A DNA stretch of 64,000 bases, taken from NCBI GenBank assembly GCA_017531445.1, contig JAFXKZ010000001.1:132534-196533 (forward strand), in the 5' to 3' direction. Each line of letters starts with the position of its first letter. The first letter of the stretch is position 1. The position numbers and the translations under genes are program-made. Origin of the DNA: Kiritimatiellia bacterium (GTDB lineage Bacteria > Verrucomicrobiota > Kiritimatiellia > RFP12 > DVOR01). This document shows, one piece after another, positions 28,163 through 37,640 of this stretch. The notes beneath the pieces are model-generated. The model was not told the DNA's origin and did no database searches. It worked only from the letters and a program-made list of their open reading frames with translations.

Positions 28163-29812
28163 TCAGAGCGTGAGGTGACCTTCCAGGGTAATTCGCGCCG
28201 AAGGAATCACCGGAAGCGGCAGAAAGGCGAGCGCGAGAAAAGGATTACTCAAGGGGCACCCGGTGGCGTGTGCGGCGGCGTGCAGCTGTTCCAACGCGGC
28301 GGCGACCTCTGTCCAGGGCGCATCACTCAACAGCCCTCCTATGGGAAGCGGAAGCAACCCGGTGACTTTTCCGCCCTGCACCACGGCAAATCCGCCGCCG
28401 CAATCGCGTAGGGCATTGGCGGCAATTGCCATCGCTTCGGGGGAGGAACCGACAACGCAGAGATTATGCGAGTCGTGCCCGACGGTGGAAGCGAGCGCGC
28501 CTTCCGTCAGCGCGAATCCCTGCACCCATGCTTTTCCGATTTTAGAGGAGGTGCCGTGCCGTGCGGCCAAGGCGAGGATGGCCGGGGCGATTTCACAGGC
28601 TTCGCGCGTGGTTTCGGCGGTGAGCAAGGTGCCATCGGTCACTTGAATGACGCGATTCTCGGCTTCCGGCGCGGCAAAGTCGGCGGCAGAAAAGGGGCGA
28701 TTGAGCTTAATGCTGTTGCGGAAAGGGGCACAATCGGGTGCGGGCGGACGGGCATTAAATGCTTCTTCTGTTACAAGTGTGCCATTGGCAAACACGATTT
28801 GGGCACGGCAATCGGCGAGGTCGGGCATCAAGACGATGTCTGCCCGATAGCCGGGTGCCAGCAGTCCGCGGTCACGCCAACCGAAGTGGCGGGCAGGCGT
28901 GAGGCAAGCGGCGCGGTAAACTGCCAGAGGGTCGCGGCCGAGTGCGATGGCTTTACGGATTGCGGCGTCCAGATGGCCTTCGCGCATAACATCTCTTGGG
29001 TCACGATCATCGGTGCAAAGGCAGAGATTTCCGCTCAATTCCATTTCTAAAAGCGGTGCAAGGGCTTCCAGATTCCTTCCGACACTTCCGGCGCGGATGA
29101 GGATTGTCATTCCCGAACGCAGTTTGAGCAAGGCTTCTTCCGGGGTGCTGCATTCGTGGTCGTTCGTAATACCTGCTGCGCAAAGTGCGTTGAGTGCATC
29201 GCCGGAAACGAGCGGCGCGTGTCCGTCAATCGGGCGGCCGGAGAAAGCGGCGAGTTTATTGACAACGTCGGTATCGGCGGAAATCACGCCGGGAACATTC
29301 ATGAATTCTGCCAAAGCCTGCCGCGAGGCATAGGGTGAAAGGGCGCAGGCATCCAGACGTGCGCCGGCTTCTTCACTCGGAAGTGCCGGGACGCAGGAGG
29401 GAATCTGCACCTGAAGATGCATCAGCAGTGTCTGCGCGGCGGCAATGAAATAATCAAGTGCGGCGGTGCCTGCGACGTTGACGAGCTCGTGCGGGTCGCA
29501 GACGGCCGAAGTGATTCCACGCGGCAGCACCATCCGTTCCCAGGCTTGCGGTGTGACCATTGAACTTTCAATGTGGCAGTGTGCATCGGTGAAGCCGGGC
29601 ACGGCAGTCAGTCCTTGTGCATCGATTTGCCGGATGCCGTCATAGGCTTCGCCGATGGCGGCAATGCGACAGCCGCAAATAGCGATATCCTGCCGGCGTA
29701 ATTCTCCGGTAATCAAGTCGAAAATACGTGCGCCTTTAATGACGTAATCCGCCGGTTTCCGGCGCATGGCCACTTCAATGCAGGCGGTGATTTCTTCGGG
29801 GGTGCGTGTCAT
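28163..29812 (-). CDS. ade: adenine deaminase
   Basis: A 549-residue amidohydrolase converting adenine to hypoxanthine in purine salvage. Metal ligands appear in TDAHCHIESSM (HxH). AVCDPHELVNVAG is a family signature, and the C-terminal STVGHDSHNLCVVG segment is diagnostic of the Ade/AdeC family. The length matches the family. The gene starts three bases after the metallo-hydrolase stop. Confidence 0.93.
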   Translation of the reverse strand: MTRTPEEITACIEVAMRRKPADYVIKGARIFDLITGELRRQDIAICGCRIAAIGEAYDGIRQIDAQGLTAVPGFTDAHCHIESSMVTPQAWERMVLPRGITSAVCDPHELVNVAGTAALDYFIAAAQTLLMHLQVQIPSCVPALPSEEAGARLDACALSPYASRQALAEFMNVPGVISADTDVVNKLAAFSGRPIDGHAPLVSGDALNALCAAGITNDHECSTPEEALLKLRSGMTILIRAGSVGRNLEALAPLLEMELSGNLCLCTDDRDPRDVMREGHLDAAIRKAIALGRDPLAVYRAACLTPARHFGWRDRGLLAPGYRADIVLMPDLADCRAQIVFANGTLVTEEAFNARPPAPDCAPFRNSIKLNRPFSAADFAAPEAENRVIQVTDGTLLTAETTREACEIAPAILALAARHGTSSKIGKAWVQGFALTEGALASTVGHDSHNLCVVGSSPEAMAIAANALRDCGGGFAVVQGGKVTGLLPLPIGGLLSDAPWTEVAAALEQLHAAAHATGCPLSNPFLALAFLPLPVIPSARITLEGHLTL

Positions 29813-29815
29813 GAA

Positions 29816-30601
29816 TTATAACTCCATGAAAGGAAGCGGTTGGTTTTGCCGGGCGATGGCGACATGAATCTCGCTGCGCCCGAGATGTTTGAGCGTGCCT
29901 TTCATCAACGATAAGGCCAGTTCGGGTTGGTTGCACTCCGCAGAGAGATGCGCGAGGGTGATTATTTTGAGTGCGGCTCCGGCACCATTGGCCACCGCTT
30001 CGCAGGCCTGCTCGTTTGAAAGATGCCCGGCTCTGCCGCTGATACGCGAGATGAGTTGAAAGCCGCGTCCGGACTGGCGCAGCATTTGCAGGTCGTGATT
30101 CGATTCCAGAATCAATCCGCTGCATCTCCTCAAGGCTTGCACCACCGGTTCGGGCACATAGCCCAAATCGGTGAAATAACCCAGACAGTGCTCGCCGTCA
30201 TCAAGGAGATAGCCCACCGGTTCTGCCGTGTCGTGGGGGATTTGCATTGGGGTGATGGTAAGGTGCTCCAGAAGAAACGGCAGGTTGGAATCGAACAGCG
30301 CAAACTCCGGCACCGGCAACTGCTCAAGGAGGCACTGCCGCTCAATCACTGCTGCGGTGTTGTAATTGGCGAAGACCGGCAGCGGATATTTTTTGACGAA
30401 ACGTGCCAATCCCGCCACATGATCAACGTGTTCATGGGTAATTAAAATGCCGTTCAAAGATTCGGGAGTTACCGCGATGGCTTTCAAGCGCGCTTCCAGT
30501 GTGCGGCAACGCAAGCCTGCGTCAATGAGAAGACGCACGTTTCCGGATTCCACAACCGTTGCATTCGCCTGACTGCCCGATGCTAAAACACAATATTTCA
30601 T
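29816..30601 (-). CDS. MBL-fold metallo-hydrolase (YycJ/WalJ-like)
   Basis: A 261-residue metallo-beta-lactamase-fold enzyme with the metal motif ITHEHVDHVAG and ASGSQANATVVE at its start, as in the YycJ/WalJ exonuclease-like proteins. A DNA-processing role is inferred from the family. ATG 30601 is preferred to GTG 30607. It is the first gene of a five-gene minus-strand operon. A TGC-TAAAAT box ends nine bases before the ATG, so the leader would be only a few bases. Confidence 0.82.
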   Translation of the reverse strand: MKYCVLASGSQANATVVESGNVRLLIDAGLRCRTLEARLKAIAVTPESLNGILITHEHVDHVAGLARFVKKYPLPVFANYNTAAVIERQCLLEQLPVPEFALFDSNLPFLLEHLTITPMQIPHDTAEPVGYLLDDGEHCLGYFTDLGYVPEPVVQALRRCSGLILESNHDLQMLRQSGRGFQLISRISGRAGHLSNEQACEAVANGAGAALKIITLAHLSAECNQPELALSLMKGTLKHLGRSEIHVAIARQNQPLPFMEL

Positions 30602-30610
30602 AACCACGCT

Positions 30611-30619
30611 ATTTTAGCA
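30611..30619 (-). promoter_or_regulatory. extended -10 of the metallo-hydrolase operon
   Basis: TGCTAAAAT on the minus strand, nine bases before ATG 30601. No -35 of quality; no Shine-Dalgarno sequence follows. Confidence 0.45.
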
Positions 30620-30771
30620 TTTCTGCCCCGTGCAAAACGCAACTTGCGGTGGCTTTCCTATGCTTTACGCGATTCTGCCGAAAGCAACCCTCCCTAAAAA
30701 AGGGGTAATTCCCTTATGCGGGAAAGCGGGAAAAGGGGCGTGCGCTTCAGAGGGCGTGTAACCCGTGGAAC

Positions 30772-30876
30772 AACATCGGCGGAGTGTGCGGAGCAACATG
30801 GGCGAAACGTGCAGCCAACGTGGGCGAAATCGCGTGGCAATCCCGCCCATGTTGGAGGGAGATCATCGGCGATGTT
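30772..30876. repeat. 22-bp-period palindrome array 3
   Basis: Five cores start at 30772, 30795, 30817, 30839 and 30862 (steps 23, 22, 22, 23). The second and third read AACATGGGCGAAACG and AACGTGGGCGAAATC, the fourth is inverted (AATCCCGCCCATGTT). The array lies in the divergent gap between the metallo-hydrolase operon and secA. Confidence 0.88.
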
Positions 30877-31137
30877 GCTTGCAGGGCGCGTGGAAGGTTG
30901 TAAACGATGCAGGGCGGAGGTGAAAATAAGAGGGCGGGGAAGGGCCGGAATTACGGCTGGAATGGGATGTGCCACTGCGCACTGGTAGCAGTGCGTAAGG
31001 GTAGATTTGTTTGTAGGAGAGGGCGTAATTTCGAGTGGGAATGCGCGTTTTTAAGAGGAGAGAATACGCGAGCGTGTGCGGAGAAGCGGGATTTTTGATA
31101 GTATAGTGTATCTTTATATGGTAAAGGATTGATGGAA

Positions 31138-34100
31138 ATGAATTTATTGAAATTGCTCTTTGGGACGAAAAATCAGCGCGATATCAAGCGTCTGATGCCA
31201 TTGGTACATAAGATTAACGCCTTGGAGGAGCAGTATCAGCAGTTGCCGGAAGACGCGCTCAAAGCGAAGACCGCCGAATTCAAAGCACGTTTGGCGCAGG
31301 GGGAGACGCTGGATGATCTTTTGCCGGAAGCGTATGCGACCGTAAAGAACGCTTGCCGCCGTCTTTTGGGGACGACCTGCATGGTGTGCGGGCATGAATT
31401 AACGTGGAATATGTTGCCGTTTGATGTGCAGTTGGTCGGCGGCATCGTGCTGCATCAGGGTAAAATCGCCGAAATGCAGACCGGTGAGGGGAAGACGCTG
31501 GTGGCGACGTTCCCGCTCTATTTGAATGCACTTTCGGGCGGAGCGGCACATCTGGTAACGGTTAATGATTATCTGGCCCGGCGCGATGCGCAGTTCATGG
31601 GGCATCTGTTTACCTACTTGGGATTGACGGTTGGGTGCATTCAAAATACGATGACGCCCGCCGAACGCCGCGCACAGTATGCCTGCGATATCACTTATGG
31701 CACCAATAGTGAATTCGGCTTTGACTATTTGCGTGACAACGGTATGGCGACTGACCCCTCGCAGGTGGTGCAACGCGGACACGCCTTTGCCATTGTTGAC
31801 GAAGTGGACAGTATTCTGATTGACGAGGCGCGTACGCCGTTGATTATTTCCGGACCGTCGCAGCGCACCGCGTCGGGAGAGTATGTCGCACAAAAGCCGC
31901 GTGTGGAGCGCGTCTTCCGCGAGCAGACCCGTATTTGCACGCAGTTGCTGAAAGAAGCACGCGATTTCCTTGCCGCCAACGACACCGAGATGGCAATGCG
32001 CCGACTCTATCAAGTCTATCATGGGACGCCCAAAAACAAGCAATTCCAGCATCTGATTGAAGAACCCTCCGTGCGGCGTTTGCACGAGCAAGTCGAGGGA
32101 ATGATGCTCACGGATATGCGTAAGCGCGAAGCAAGAGAGCTGAAAGAGGTCCTCCTTTTCACCATTGATGAAAAGACGCGTGAGGTGGCTTTGACGGATA
32201 AAGGCGCAGCGTTTATCTCGCCGGATGATCCGGAAATGTATGTGGTGCCCGATTTGCCGGGACAATTGGCCGCGCTTGATGGAGAAACAGAGCTCACCGC
32301 AGAAGCCCGCGTGCAGCGTCGGCGTGAGATTCAGGAACGCTTTGCTGCCAAGAGCGAACGCCTGCACATCGTTGATCAGTTGCTGCGCGCCTATGCACTC
32401 TACAACCGCGATGAAGAGTATGTCGTGCAGGATAACAAGGTGATGATTGTGGATGAATTCACCGGACGCATTCTGCCGGGGCGGCGTTGGAGCGAGGGCT
32501 TGCATCAGGCCGTTGAGGCCAAAGAAGGCGTGGATATCGAACGCGAAACTCAAACGCTCGCGACCATTACCATTCAGAATTACTTCCGGTTGTATAAAAA
32601 ACTCGCCGGAATGACCGGTACCGCCGAGACCGAAGCGGCGGAGTTCAACGACATTTATCATTTGGATGTTGTGGCGATTCCGACGAACCGCCCCGTGCGG
32701 CGCGTGGATGGAAATGATCTGATTTACAAGACACAACGCGAAAAATATCGTGCCATCATTGAGGAAGTCCGCACCGCACATGAGCGCGGTCAGCCCGTAT
32801 TGCTGGGCACGGTTACCGTAGACACCTCCGAGATTCTGAGTCGTATGCTGCGCATGGCCGGCATCCCTCACAACGTTCTGAACGCTAAGAATCACGCCAA
32901 GGAAGCAGAAATCGTCGCCCTTGCCGGTCAGCCCGGAGCCGTGACAATCGCCACGAATATGGCCGGACGCGGCACGGATATTAAGCTCGGACCCGGGGTC
33001 GTCTGGATGGATGAGGCGCAGATAAGAGACAAGCAATTGACCCTCGACTCCGTCCCGAAAGGTGAGCGGAAATCGTTGCGGCACCTTCTGGAAGAACGCC
33101 CGTGCGGTCTCTATGTGATCGCTTCGGAGCGTCACGAATCGCGCCGTATCGACCGTCAGTTGCGTGGACGTTGCTCCCGTCAGGGCGACCCGGGCGCAAG
33201 CCGTTTCTATCTTTCGCTGGAAGACAATCTGATGCGGTTGTTTGGAAGTGACCGTCTCGCCGGGATGATGACACGGTTGGGATTGAAAGAGGGGGAAGCC
33301 ATTGAGCACAGTTGGTTGAACCACACGGTCGAGCGCGCACAGCGCAAAGTCGAAGAGCAGAACTTCTCAATCCGCAAGCGGACGTTGCAGTATGACGATG
33401 TGATGAACAAGCAACGTGCAATCATTTATGGACTGCGTCAGGAGATTCTGATGGAGCAGGGTGCTGCGCATGAACGCATCTTGGACGTCTTCCACGACCT
33501 CATTGCCGATCGCTGCATGGCGTTGCTTTCTTCTCCGAAAGACGCCGATCCTGTGACGCTGCAAGCGTGGATGGCGCACTTCCCGGTGGCGTGTTCGGTA
33601 GAAGAATGCGCTGCATGGGCAGGAAAACCCGAGACGGCAACGAAAGCACTTTACGGCAGAGTGGAGGAGGCGTATTTGGCCAAATGTGCCGGTGAAATCC
33701 CCGAAGCATTGCCGATGTTGGAGCGGATGGTCTGCCTGACGGCCATTGATGAAGAATGGCAGAAGTTCCTGGCGGCGATGGATGATTTGCGCCGCAGTGT
33801 GGGCTTGCGTGGCTATGGTCAACGCGATCCTTTGGTGGAATACAAGCGCGAAGCCTTTGAAATGTTTACGGAGCTGATGGGCACAATTAAAGCCGGAATC
33901 GTCCGAGCAGCTTTTACGACAACGACGAATGTGGAAGCGTATATCGCCATGCGTGAGCGGATGGCGCGTCGTGCTCAGACGGTACATCGCGACCTGGGTG
34001 ACATTACGGCTGCGGCGACTGCTGCTGCCGCAGCCCCCAAGGTGGAACCGGTTTCGCAACCGGTTTCCCGGTCGTTTACGATGACTGCGCCCGGTTATGC

Positions 34101-34287
34101 CGCGCCGGAACCGGAGCCTTCACGCCCGGATTCGCAGGGAAACGGCTCGTTGGAAGCCCTGATGGAGGCGATGAATGCCGCGCGTGAGCAGCCGATGCCG
34201 GTGCGCTCCGGTGTGCCGAAGACGGGGCGGAATGAACCTTGTCCTTGCGGGTCGGGGAAGAAGTTCAAGAATTGTTGCGGCCGTTGA
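31138..34287 (+). CDS. secA: preprotein translocase ATPase SecA
   Basis: A 1049-residue motor that drives unfolded preproteins through SecYEG. Landmarks are MQTGEGKTLVATFPLYLNAL (Walker A), TYGTNSEFGFDYLRDNG, VDEVDSILIDEARTPLIISG (motif II), MTGTAETEAAEF, ATNMAGRGTDIKLG and RQLRGRCSRQGDPG. The C-terminus has a Pro-rich linker and a SEC-C metal motif (EPCPCGSGKKFKNCC) that binds zinc and SecB or ribosomes. It is longer than the E. coli protein (901), the extra length lying around residues 245-360. ATG 31138 is chosen because AAAGGA stands nine bases upstream; in-frame ATG 31132 and TTG 31129 are also possible. Confidence 0.96.
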   Translation: MNLLKLLFGTKNQRDIKRLMPLVHKINALEEQYQQLPEDALKAKTAEFKARLAQGETLDDLLPEAYATVKNACRRLLGTTCMVCGHELTWNMLPFDVQLVGGIVLHQGKIAEMQTGEGKTLVATFPLYLNALSGGAAHLVTVNDYLARRDAQFMGHLFTYLGLTVGCIQNTMTPAERRAQYACDITYGTNSEFGFDYLRDNGMATDPSQVVQRGHAFAIVDEVDSILIDEARTPLIISGPSQRTASGEYVAQKPRVERVFREQTRICTQLLKEARDFLAANDTEMAMRRLYQVYHGTPKNKQFQHLIEEPSVRRLHEQVEGMMLTDMRKREARELKEVLLFTIDEKTREVALTDKGAAFISPDDPEMYVVPDLPGQLAALDGETELTAEARVQRRREIQERFAAKSERLHIVDQLLRAYALYNRDEEYVVQDNKVMIVDEFTGRILPGRRWSEGLHQAVEAKEGVDIERETQTLATITIQNYFRLYKKLAGMTGTAETEAAEFNDIYHLDVVAIPTNRPVRRVDGNDLIYKTQREKYRAIIEEVRTAHERGQPVLLGTVTVDTSEILSRMLRMAGIPHNVLNAKNHAKEAEIVALAGQPGAVTIATNMAGRGTDIKLGPGVVWMDEAQIRDKQLTLDSVPKGERKSLRHLLEERPCGLYVIASERHESRRIDRQLRGRCSRQGDPGASRFYLSLEDNLMRLFGSDRLAGMMTRLGLKEGEAIEHSWLNHTVERAQRKVEEQNFSIRKRTLQYDDVMNKQRAIIYGLRQEILMEQGAAHERILDVFHDLIADRCMALLSSPKDADPVTLQAWMAHFPVACSVEECAAWAGKPETATKALYGRVEEAYLAKCAGEIPEALPMLERMVCLTAIDEEWQKFLAAMDDLRRSVGLRGYGQRDPLVEYKREAFEMFTELMGTIKAGIVRAAFTTTTNVEAYIAMRERMARRAQTVHRDLGDITAAATAAAAAPKVEPVSQPVSRSFTMTAPGYAAPEPEPSRPDSQGNGSLEALMEAMNAAREQPMPVRSGVPKTGRNEPCPCGSGKKFKNCCGR

Positions 34288-34396
34288 GTGAGCGAACTGT
34301 GCCGGGTTTTATTCATAAAATGCGGCGTGAAAGAACCGGAGTAGTGACTGTCTTGCTTTTGATTCAGGGCGCATTTTCCGGTGGAATGAGACGTAG

Positions 34397-36202
34397 ATGA
34401 AACCTACAACTGATAATGGACTCTCTTTGGGACAGCACTCTTTAGTGTTGTTTATCTCGGTGATGTTTTCGATTGCGCTCCACTTCGCGCTGATGTATTT
34501 CTGCGGTGACGTGGGGGTGGCGAAGGCTTCGGTGGAGGAAAAGCGGGCGCACATTACGCCGGAGACGCTGCCACCGGTGCGCATTGAGACCTTTTTGCAA
34601 AGGACGGAACTGCTGCAAGCAGAATCAATGCAGTCGCCGGATATGGAGGCAGAGGCCGAACGTGCGGCGCAGGCTCTGCCGGAGAAGGTCAAGGATGTGG
34701 CAGTGCCGTTGCCGGCGTTGCCTTCAATCCCCAAAGCCGCTTCGTTGCCGATTGAGGAGCAATTCCTCCCGCCGGAAGCTCCGGAAGCACCGTTCAGCGA
34801 TGCACTTGTGCGCCAAGAGGTGGCGGCAATTCCCGAGACGGAATTGACACAAGTGACGAACCCCGATCCGAAGTGGGTGATTGACGATTCAATTACGCGG
34901 GTCCCGGATGCGCCGGATTTGGCTTCTTCGGTGGAGATGTCGGACGTGTTGTCATTGGGGGCGATGGGCGCATTGCCGGCGTTGCCGCCGATGGCGGAGG
35001 AAACGTCATTGAAAACGCTCGTAGAGAGCGCGGCGGTGGAGGCGGCGGTGGCGCCGTTGCCGCAGGCTGCTTCGGTGGAAGCTGTGCCGCCGGGCACGGT
35101 GGAGCAGGTGGAAGCTTTGACGGCAGAAGCGGTGAAAGCCTCGGTGCGCGAACTCTCTTCTTTCCCGGAGTTTGAGGCGATTGACACGCGGTTGTCTCTG
35201 GCTCTTACGGCTTATGAGACGGAGAAAGATCCGCATTTCACTTATTTCCGTCTGGCGATTGTGCGCCGTCCGGAGAGCACGTTGCCGATTATGGGCAAGG
35301 ATGTCATTTTCATTCAAGACATCTCCGGTTCGATTGGTTCCAAGCGTTTGGCGCGCAGTAAGGAAGCGATGAAAGCGGCACTTTACCGGACGTTGCGCGT
35401 GGGTGACCGCTTTAATATTTTTGCATTCCGCGATGTAACGCTGACGCCTTCGGGGCAGTGGATGACATTTAATCCCGAAACGCATCAGAAGGCGACGACC
35501 TTTGTCGATTCGCTCCGCGCGCGTGGCAATACCGACCTGTTCTTGCTGTTGCAGGACCTGTTGACACTTCAGCGCGATCCGAAACGCCCGCTGGTGGCCA
35601 TTGTTGTTACCGACGGCGAGGCCACGGTAGGCGTGACGGAGACAACGCAAATCATCGGTGAGTTTACCCGTATGAATCAGGGGCGTATTTCAGTCTACAC
35701 CTTTGGTATCAAGCAGTCCGATCCGTACTTCCTGGATATGTTGTGCTACGCCAACCGCGGTGAGAACACCTCGGCTTCCGGCAATGTGAAAGCAATTGAT
35801 GCAGAACTTGCGCCGGTGTATGATGCGATTCGCAATCCTGTCATGAAAGATTTGTCGATTGTTTTTGCCACACAGAGCGGTGGAGAGATCCACCCCAAGA
35901 AGCTGACGAATCTGTATGCCGACAAGGCATTGATGATTTACGGGCGCGTACCGCGTGGCGTGAAAGAGCTGACGTGCCAACTGAAGGGTCAATCTGCCGA
36001 AGAGGCTTACGACGCTGTCTTTTCGTTTACTTTGGCCAATGCGAAAGTTTCCGAGCAGAATCTGCGCAAGGCGTGGGCGGAACGCGCGATGTTCGATCTG
36101 CTTGCCGAGTATGCGGAAAATCCTTCGGCAGCGTTGCTGAAGCGGATCAGTGTGTTTTCGCAGACGTATGGTGTGCCCAATCCGTATCGTAAAACAAAAT
36201 AA
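34397..36202 (+). CDS. membrane-anchored von Willebrand factor A protein with TonB-like N-terminus
   Basis: A 601-residue protein. One hydrophobic segment (about residues 14-34) anchors it in the inner membrane, followed by a long Pro/Ala/Glu-rich region (35-260), the layout of TonB-like proteins. A VWA domain spans about 300-470 with the MIDAS residues DISGS (near 307), the Thr in RGNTD, and VTDGEA. It probably binds a protein partner through a divalent metal; function unknown. It starts 110 bases after secA and could share its transcript. Confidence 0.75.
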   Translation: MKPTTDNGLSLGQHSLVLFISVMFSIALHFALMYFCGDVGVAKASVEEKRAHITPETLPPVRIETFLQRTELLQAESMQSPDMEAEAERAAQALPEKVKDVAVPLPALPSIPKAASLPIEEQFLPPEAPEAPFSDALVRQEVAAIPETELTQVTNPDPKWVIDDSITRVPDAPDLASSVEMSDVLSLGAMGALPALPPMAEETSLKTLVESAAVEAAVAPLPQAASVEAVPPGTVEQVEALTAEAVKASVRELSSFPEFEAIDTRLSLALTAYETEKDPHFTYFRLAIVRRPESTLPIMGKDVIFIQDISGSIGSKRLARSKEAMKAALYRTLRVGDRFNIFAFRDVTLTPSGQWMTFNPETHQKATTFVDSLRARGNTDLFLLLQDLLTLQRDPKRPLVAIVVTDGEATVGVTETTQIIGEFTRMNQGRISVYTFGIKQSDPYFLDMLCYANRGENTSASGNVKAIDAELAPVYDAIRNPVMKDLSIVFATQSGGEIHPKKLTNLYADKALMIYGRVPRGVKELTCQLKGQSAEEAYDAVFSFTLANAKVSEQNLRKAWAERAMFDLLAEYAENPSAALLKRISVFSQTYGVPNPYRKTK

Positions 36203-36293
36203 TGGCTTGAGTCGATTGTTCTTAAGCGGTGCCGTCGGCAAATGGCGAGTGCATGGCGGGCTTCAAAAAAGGTTCCCGTGAAACGTGCAATTC

Positions 36294-36396
36294 AGTATCG
36301 CCCATGTTGTGCTTGAATCCCGCCCATGTTAAGACGCAATCCCGCCCATGTTAAGACGCAATCCCGCCGATGTTAAGGCTTAATGTCGCCGGGATT
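36294..36396. repeat. 22-bp-period palindrome array 4
   Basis: Five cores start at 36294, 36316, 36338, 36360 and 36382, an exact 22-bp step throughout. Two consecutive units are identical (AATCCCGCCCATGTT plus spacer AAGACGC) and the third differs by one base in the core, so this is the least degraded array. A weak sixth unit may lie at 36272. The gap has genes in the same direction on both sides. Confidence 0.9.
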
Positions 36397-36775
36397 GAAC
36401 TCCGCTTCCGGCGGAAGTGAAACAGCAGAAAGTGAATGGAAAATGAAACCGATGGCAGAAGCGCGAGCAGAATGTGACGTGGGAGCAATGTCACAACCTC
36501 TGCGAACCTTTCTCCCTTGGGGTGGAGGGGTGCGTCTGTTTGCGCGCTTTGTCGTCTGTACCTGCCACGTGTGCAACCCGTTGATGACCTTCGCAACGGC
36601 GACTGCTCGGACGATTGCTGCGCTCTATGGCTCCTTTTTCCGCTTTTGTATGCCGATCGGTGTCATGTTAACGGGCACGTTGTTGCTATCGGTGACCGAT
36701 TCTTTGGTGCGAACTCCCGGCGCGCGGAGCGTACTGGGTTAAGGATGAATTTTGGAATAAACGAGGTGGTATCAG
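36397..36775. other. intergenic stretch after array 4
   Basis: About 380 bases lead up to the hydrolase start. A 119-codon frame (36383-36742) crosses it, but it begins inside the repeat array, lacks a ribosome site and shows no recognisable domain. I see no RNA gene. Confidence 0.4.
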
Positions 36776-37621
36776 ATGAGACAGATGATTGAACCGCACA
36801 TTCACATGATTTCGCGGACGACGGATGAATACATGGCGATGCGTGAGCATGGCATCCGGGTGTGCGTGGAGCCTTCCTTCTGGCAGGGTGCCAATCGCCG
36901 CTATGCCGGAACATTTTTCGATTATTTCCTGCTTTCGCTTGAGTTTGAGCACACACGCGCCGCGCGCTTCGGGGTGGATCACTGGAGTGCCATCGGGATG
37001 AACCCGAAGGAGTCGGAAAACCGCAAACTTGCCGATGAAGTTATTGATGGCATGGGAGATTATCTCGACCATCCGCGCTGTGTGGCACTTGGAGAAATCG
37101 GCTTCAATAATATCACGCCCAATGAAGAACACGCGCTGGTGCGTCAGTTGCGCATGGCAGAAGAGCGCAAGATGCCGGTGGTGTTACATCTGCCGCACTT
37201 CAATAAATTAAAGGGAATCAAACGTGTGCTGGAAATTATCAAGGCGGAAGGTTTGACGCCGGAGCGGATTGATATCGACCACAATGTGGAAGAAACCATT
37301 GCGTTAGCCCTGGAAAGCGGCTGCTATGCCGGCATGACGGTATATCCCTATTCCAAACTTTCCCCGGAGCGCGTCAGTGCCATGATTCGCGAGCATGGTC
37401 ATGAACGTGTGATTGTGAATGGTTCGGCAGATTGGGGAATCAGTGATCCGCTTTCGTTAGTAAAAGTGGCCGATCGCCTGCGGAAAGACGGGTTTTCAGA
37501 GACGGTGATCACCGCCATCACGCACGATACGCCGATGACTTTTTACTCGGCTTCGCCTCATTGGAAGCCAAATTTTGATATCATTCCCCAAGACCCCACG
37601 ACCTTTCAGCGACAACCCTAA
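36776..37621 (+). CDS. eboB: TatD-like metal-dependent hydrolase, EboB type
   Basis: A 281-residue TIM-barrel hydrolase. Metal-site candidates are EPHIHM (HxH), the Glu of ALGEIGF, VLHLPHFN, DIDHNVEET and NGSADWGIS. The opening EPHIHMISRTTDEYMAM with the following VEPSFWQG matches, from memory, the EboB branch rather than the TatD DNase branch. EboB belongs to the ebo gene cluster, whose product is not established here. A GAGGTGG ribosome site precedes ATG 36776. The kinase gene begins 19 bases downstream. Confidence 0.7.
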   Translation: MRQMIEPHIHMISRTTDEYMAMREHGIRVCVEPSFWQGANRRYAGTFFDYFLLSLEFEHTRAARFGVDHWSAIGMNPKESENRKLADEVIDGMGDYLDHPRCVALGEIGFNNITPNEEHALVRQLRMAEERKMPVVLHLPHFNKLKGIKRVLEIIKAEGLTPERIDIDHNVEETIALALESGCYAGMTVYPYSKLSPERVSAMIREHGHERVIVNGSADWGISDPLSLVKVADRLRKDGFSETVITAITHDTPMTFYSASPHWKPNFDIIPQDPTTFQRQP

Positions 37622-37640
37622 AGCGTTTGGAGGAGGCATT

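Noticed and set aside
31399..33324. 641-codon minus-strand frame opposite secA
   Set aside because: Shadow of SecA codon bias; no domain and no ribosome site.
36383..36742. 119-codon plus-strand frame after array 4
   Set aside because: It starts within the array, has no ribosome site and overlaps nothing conserved.
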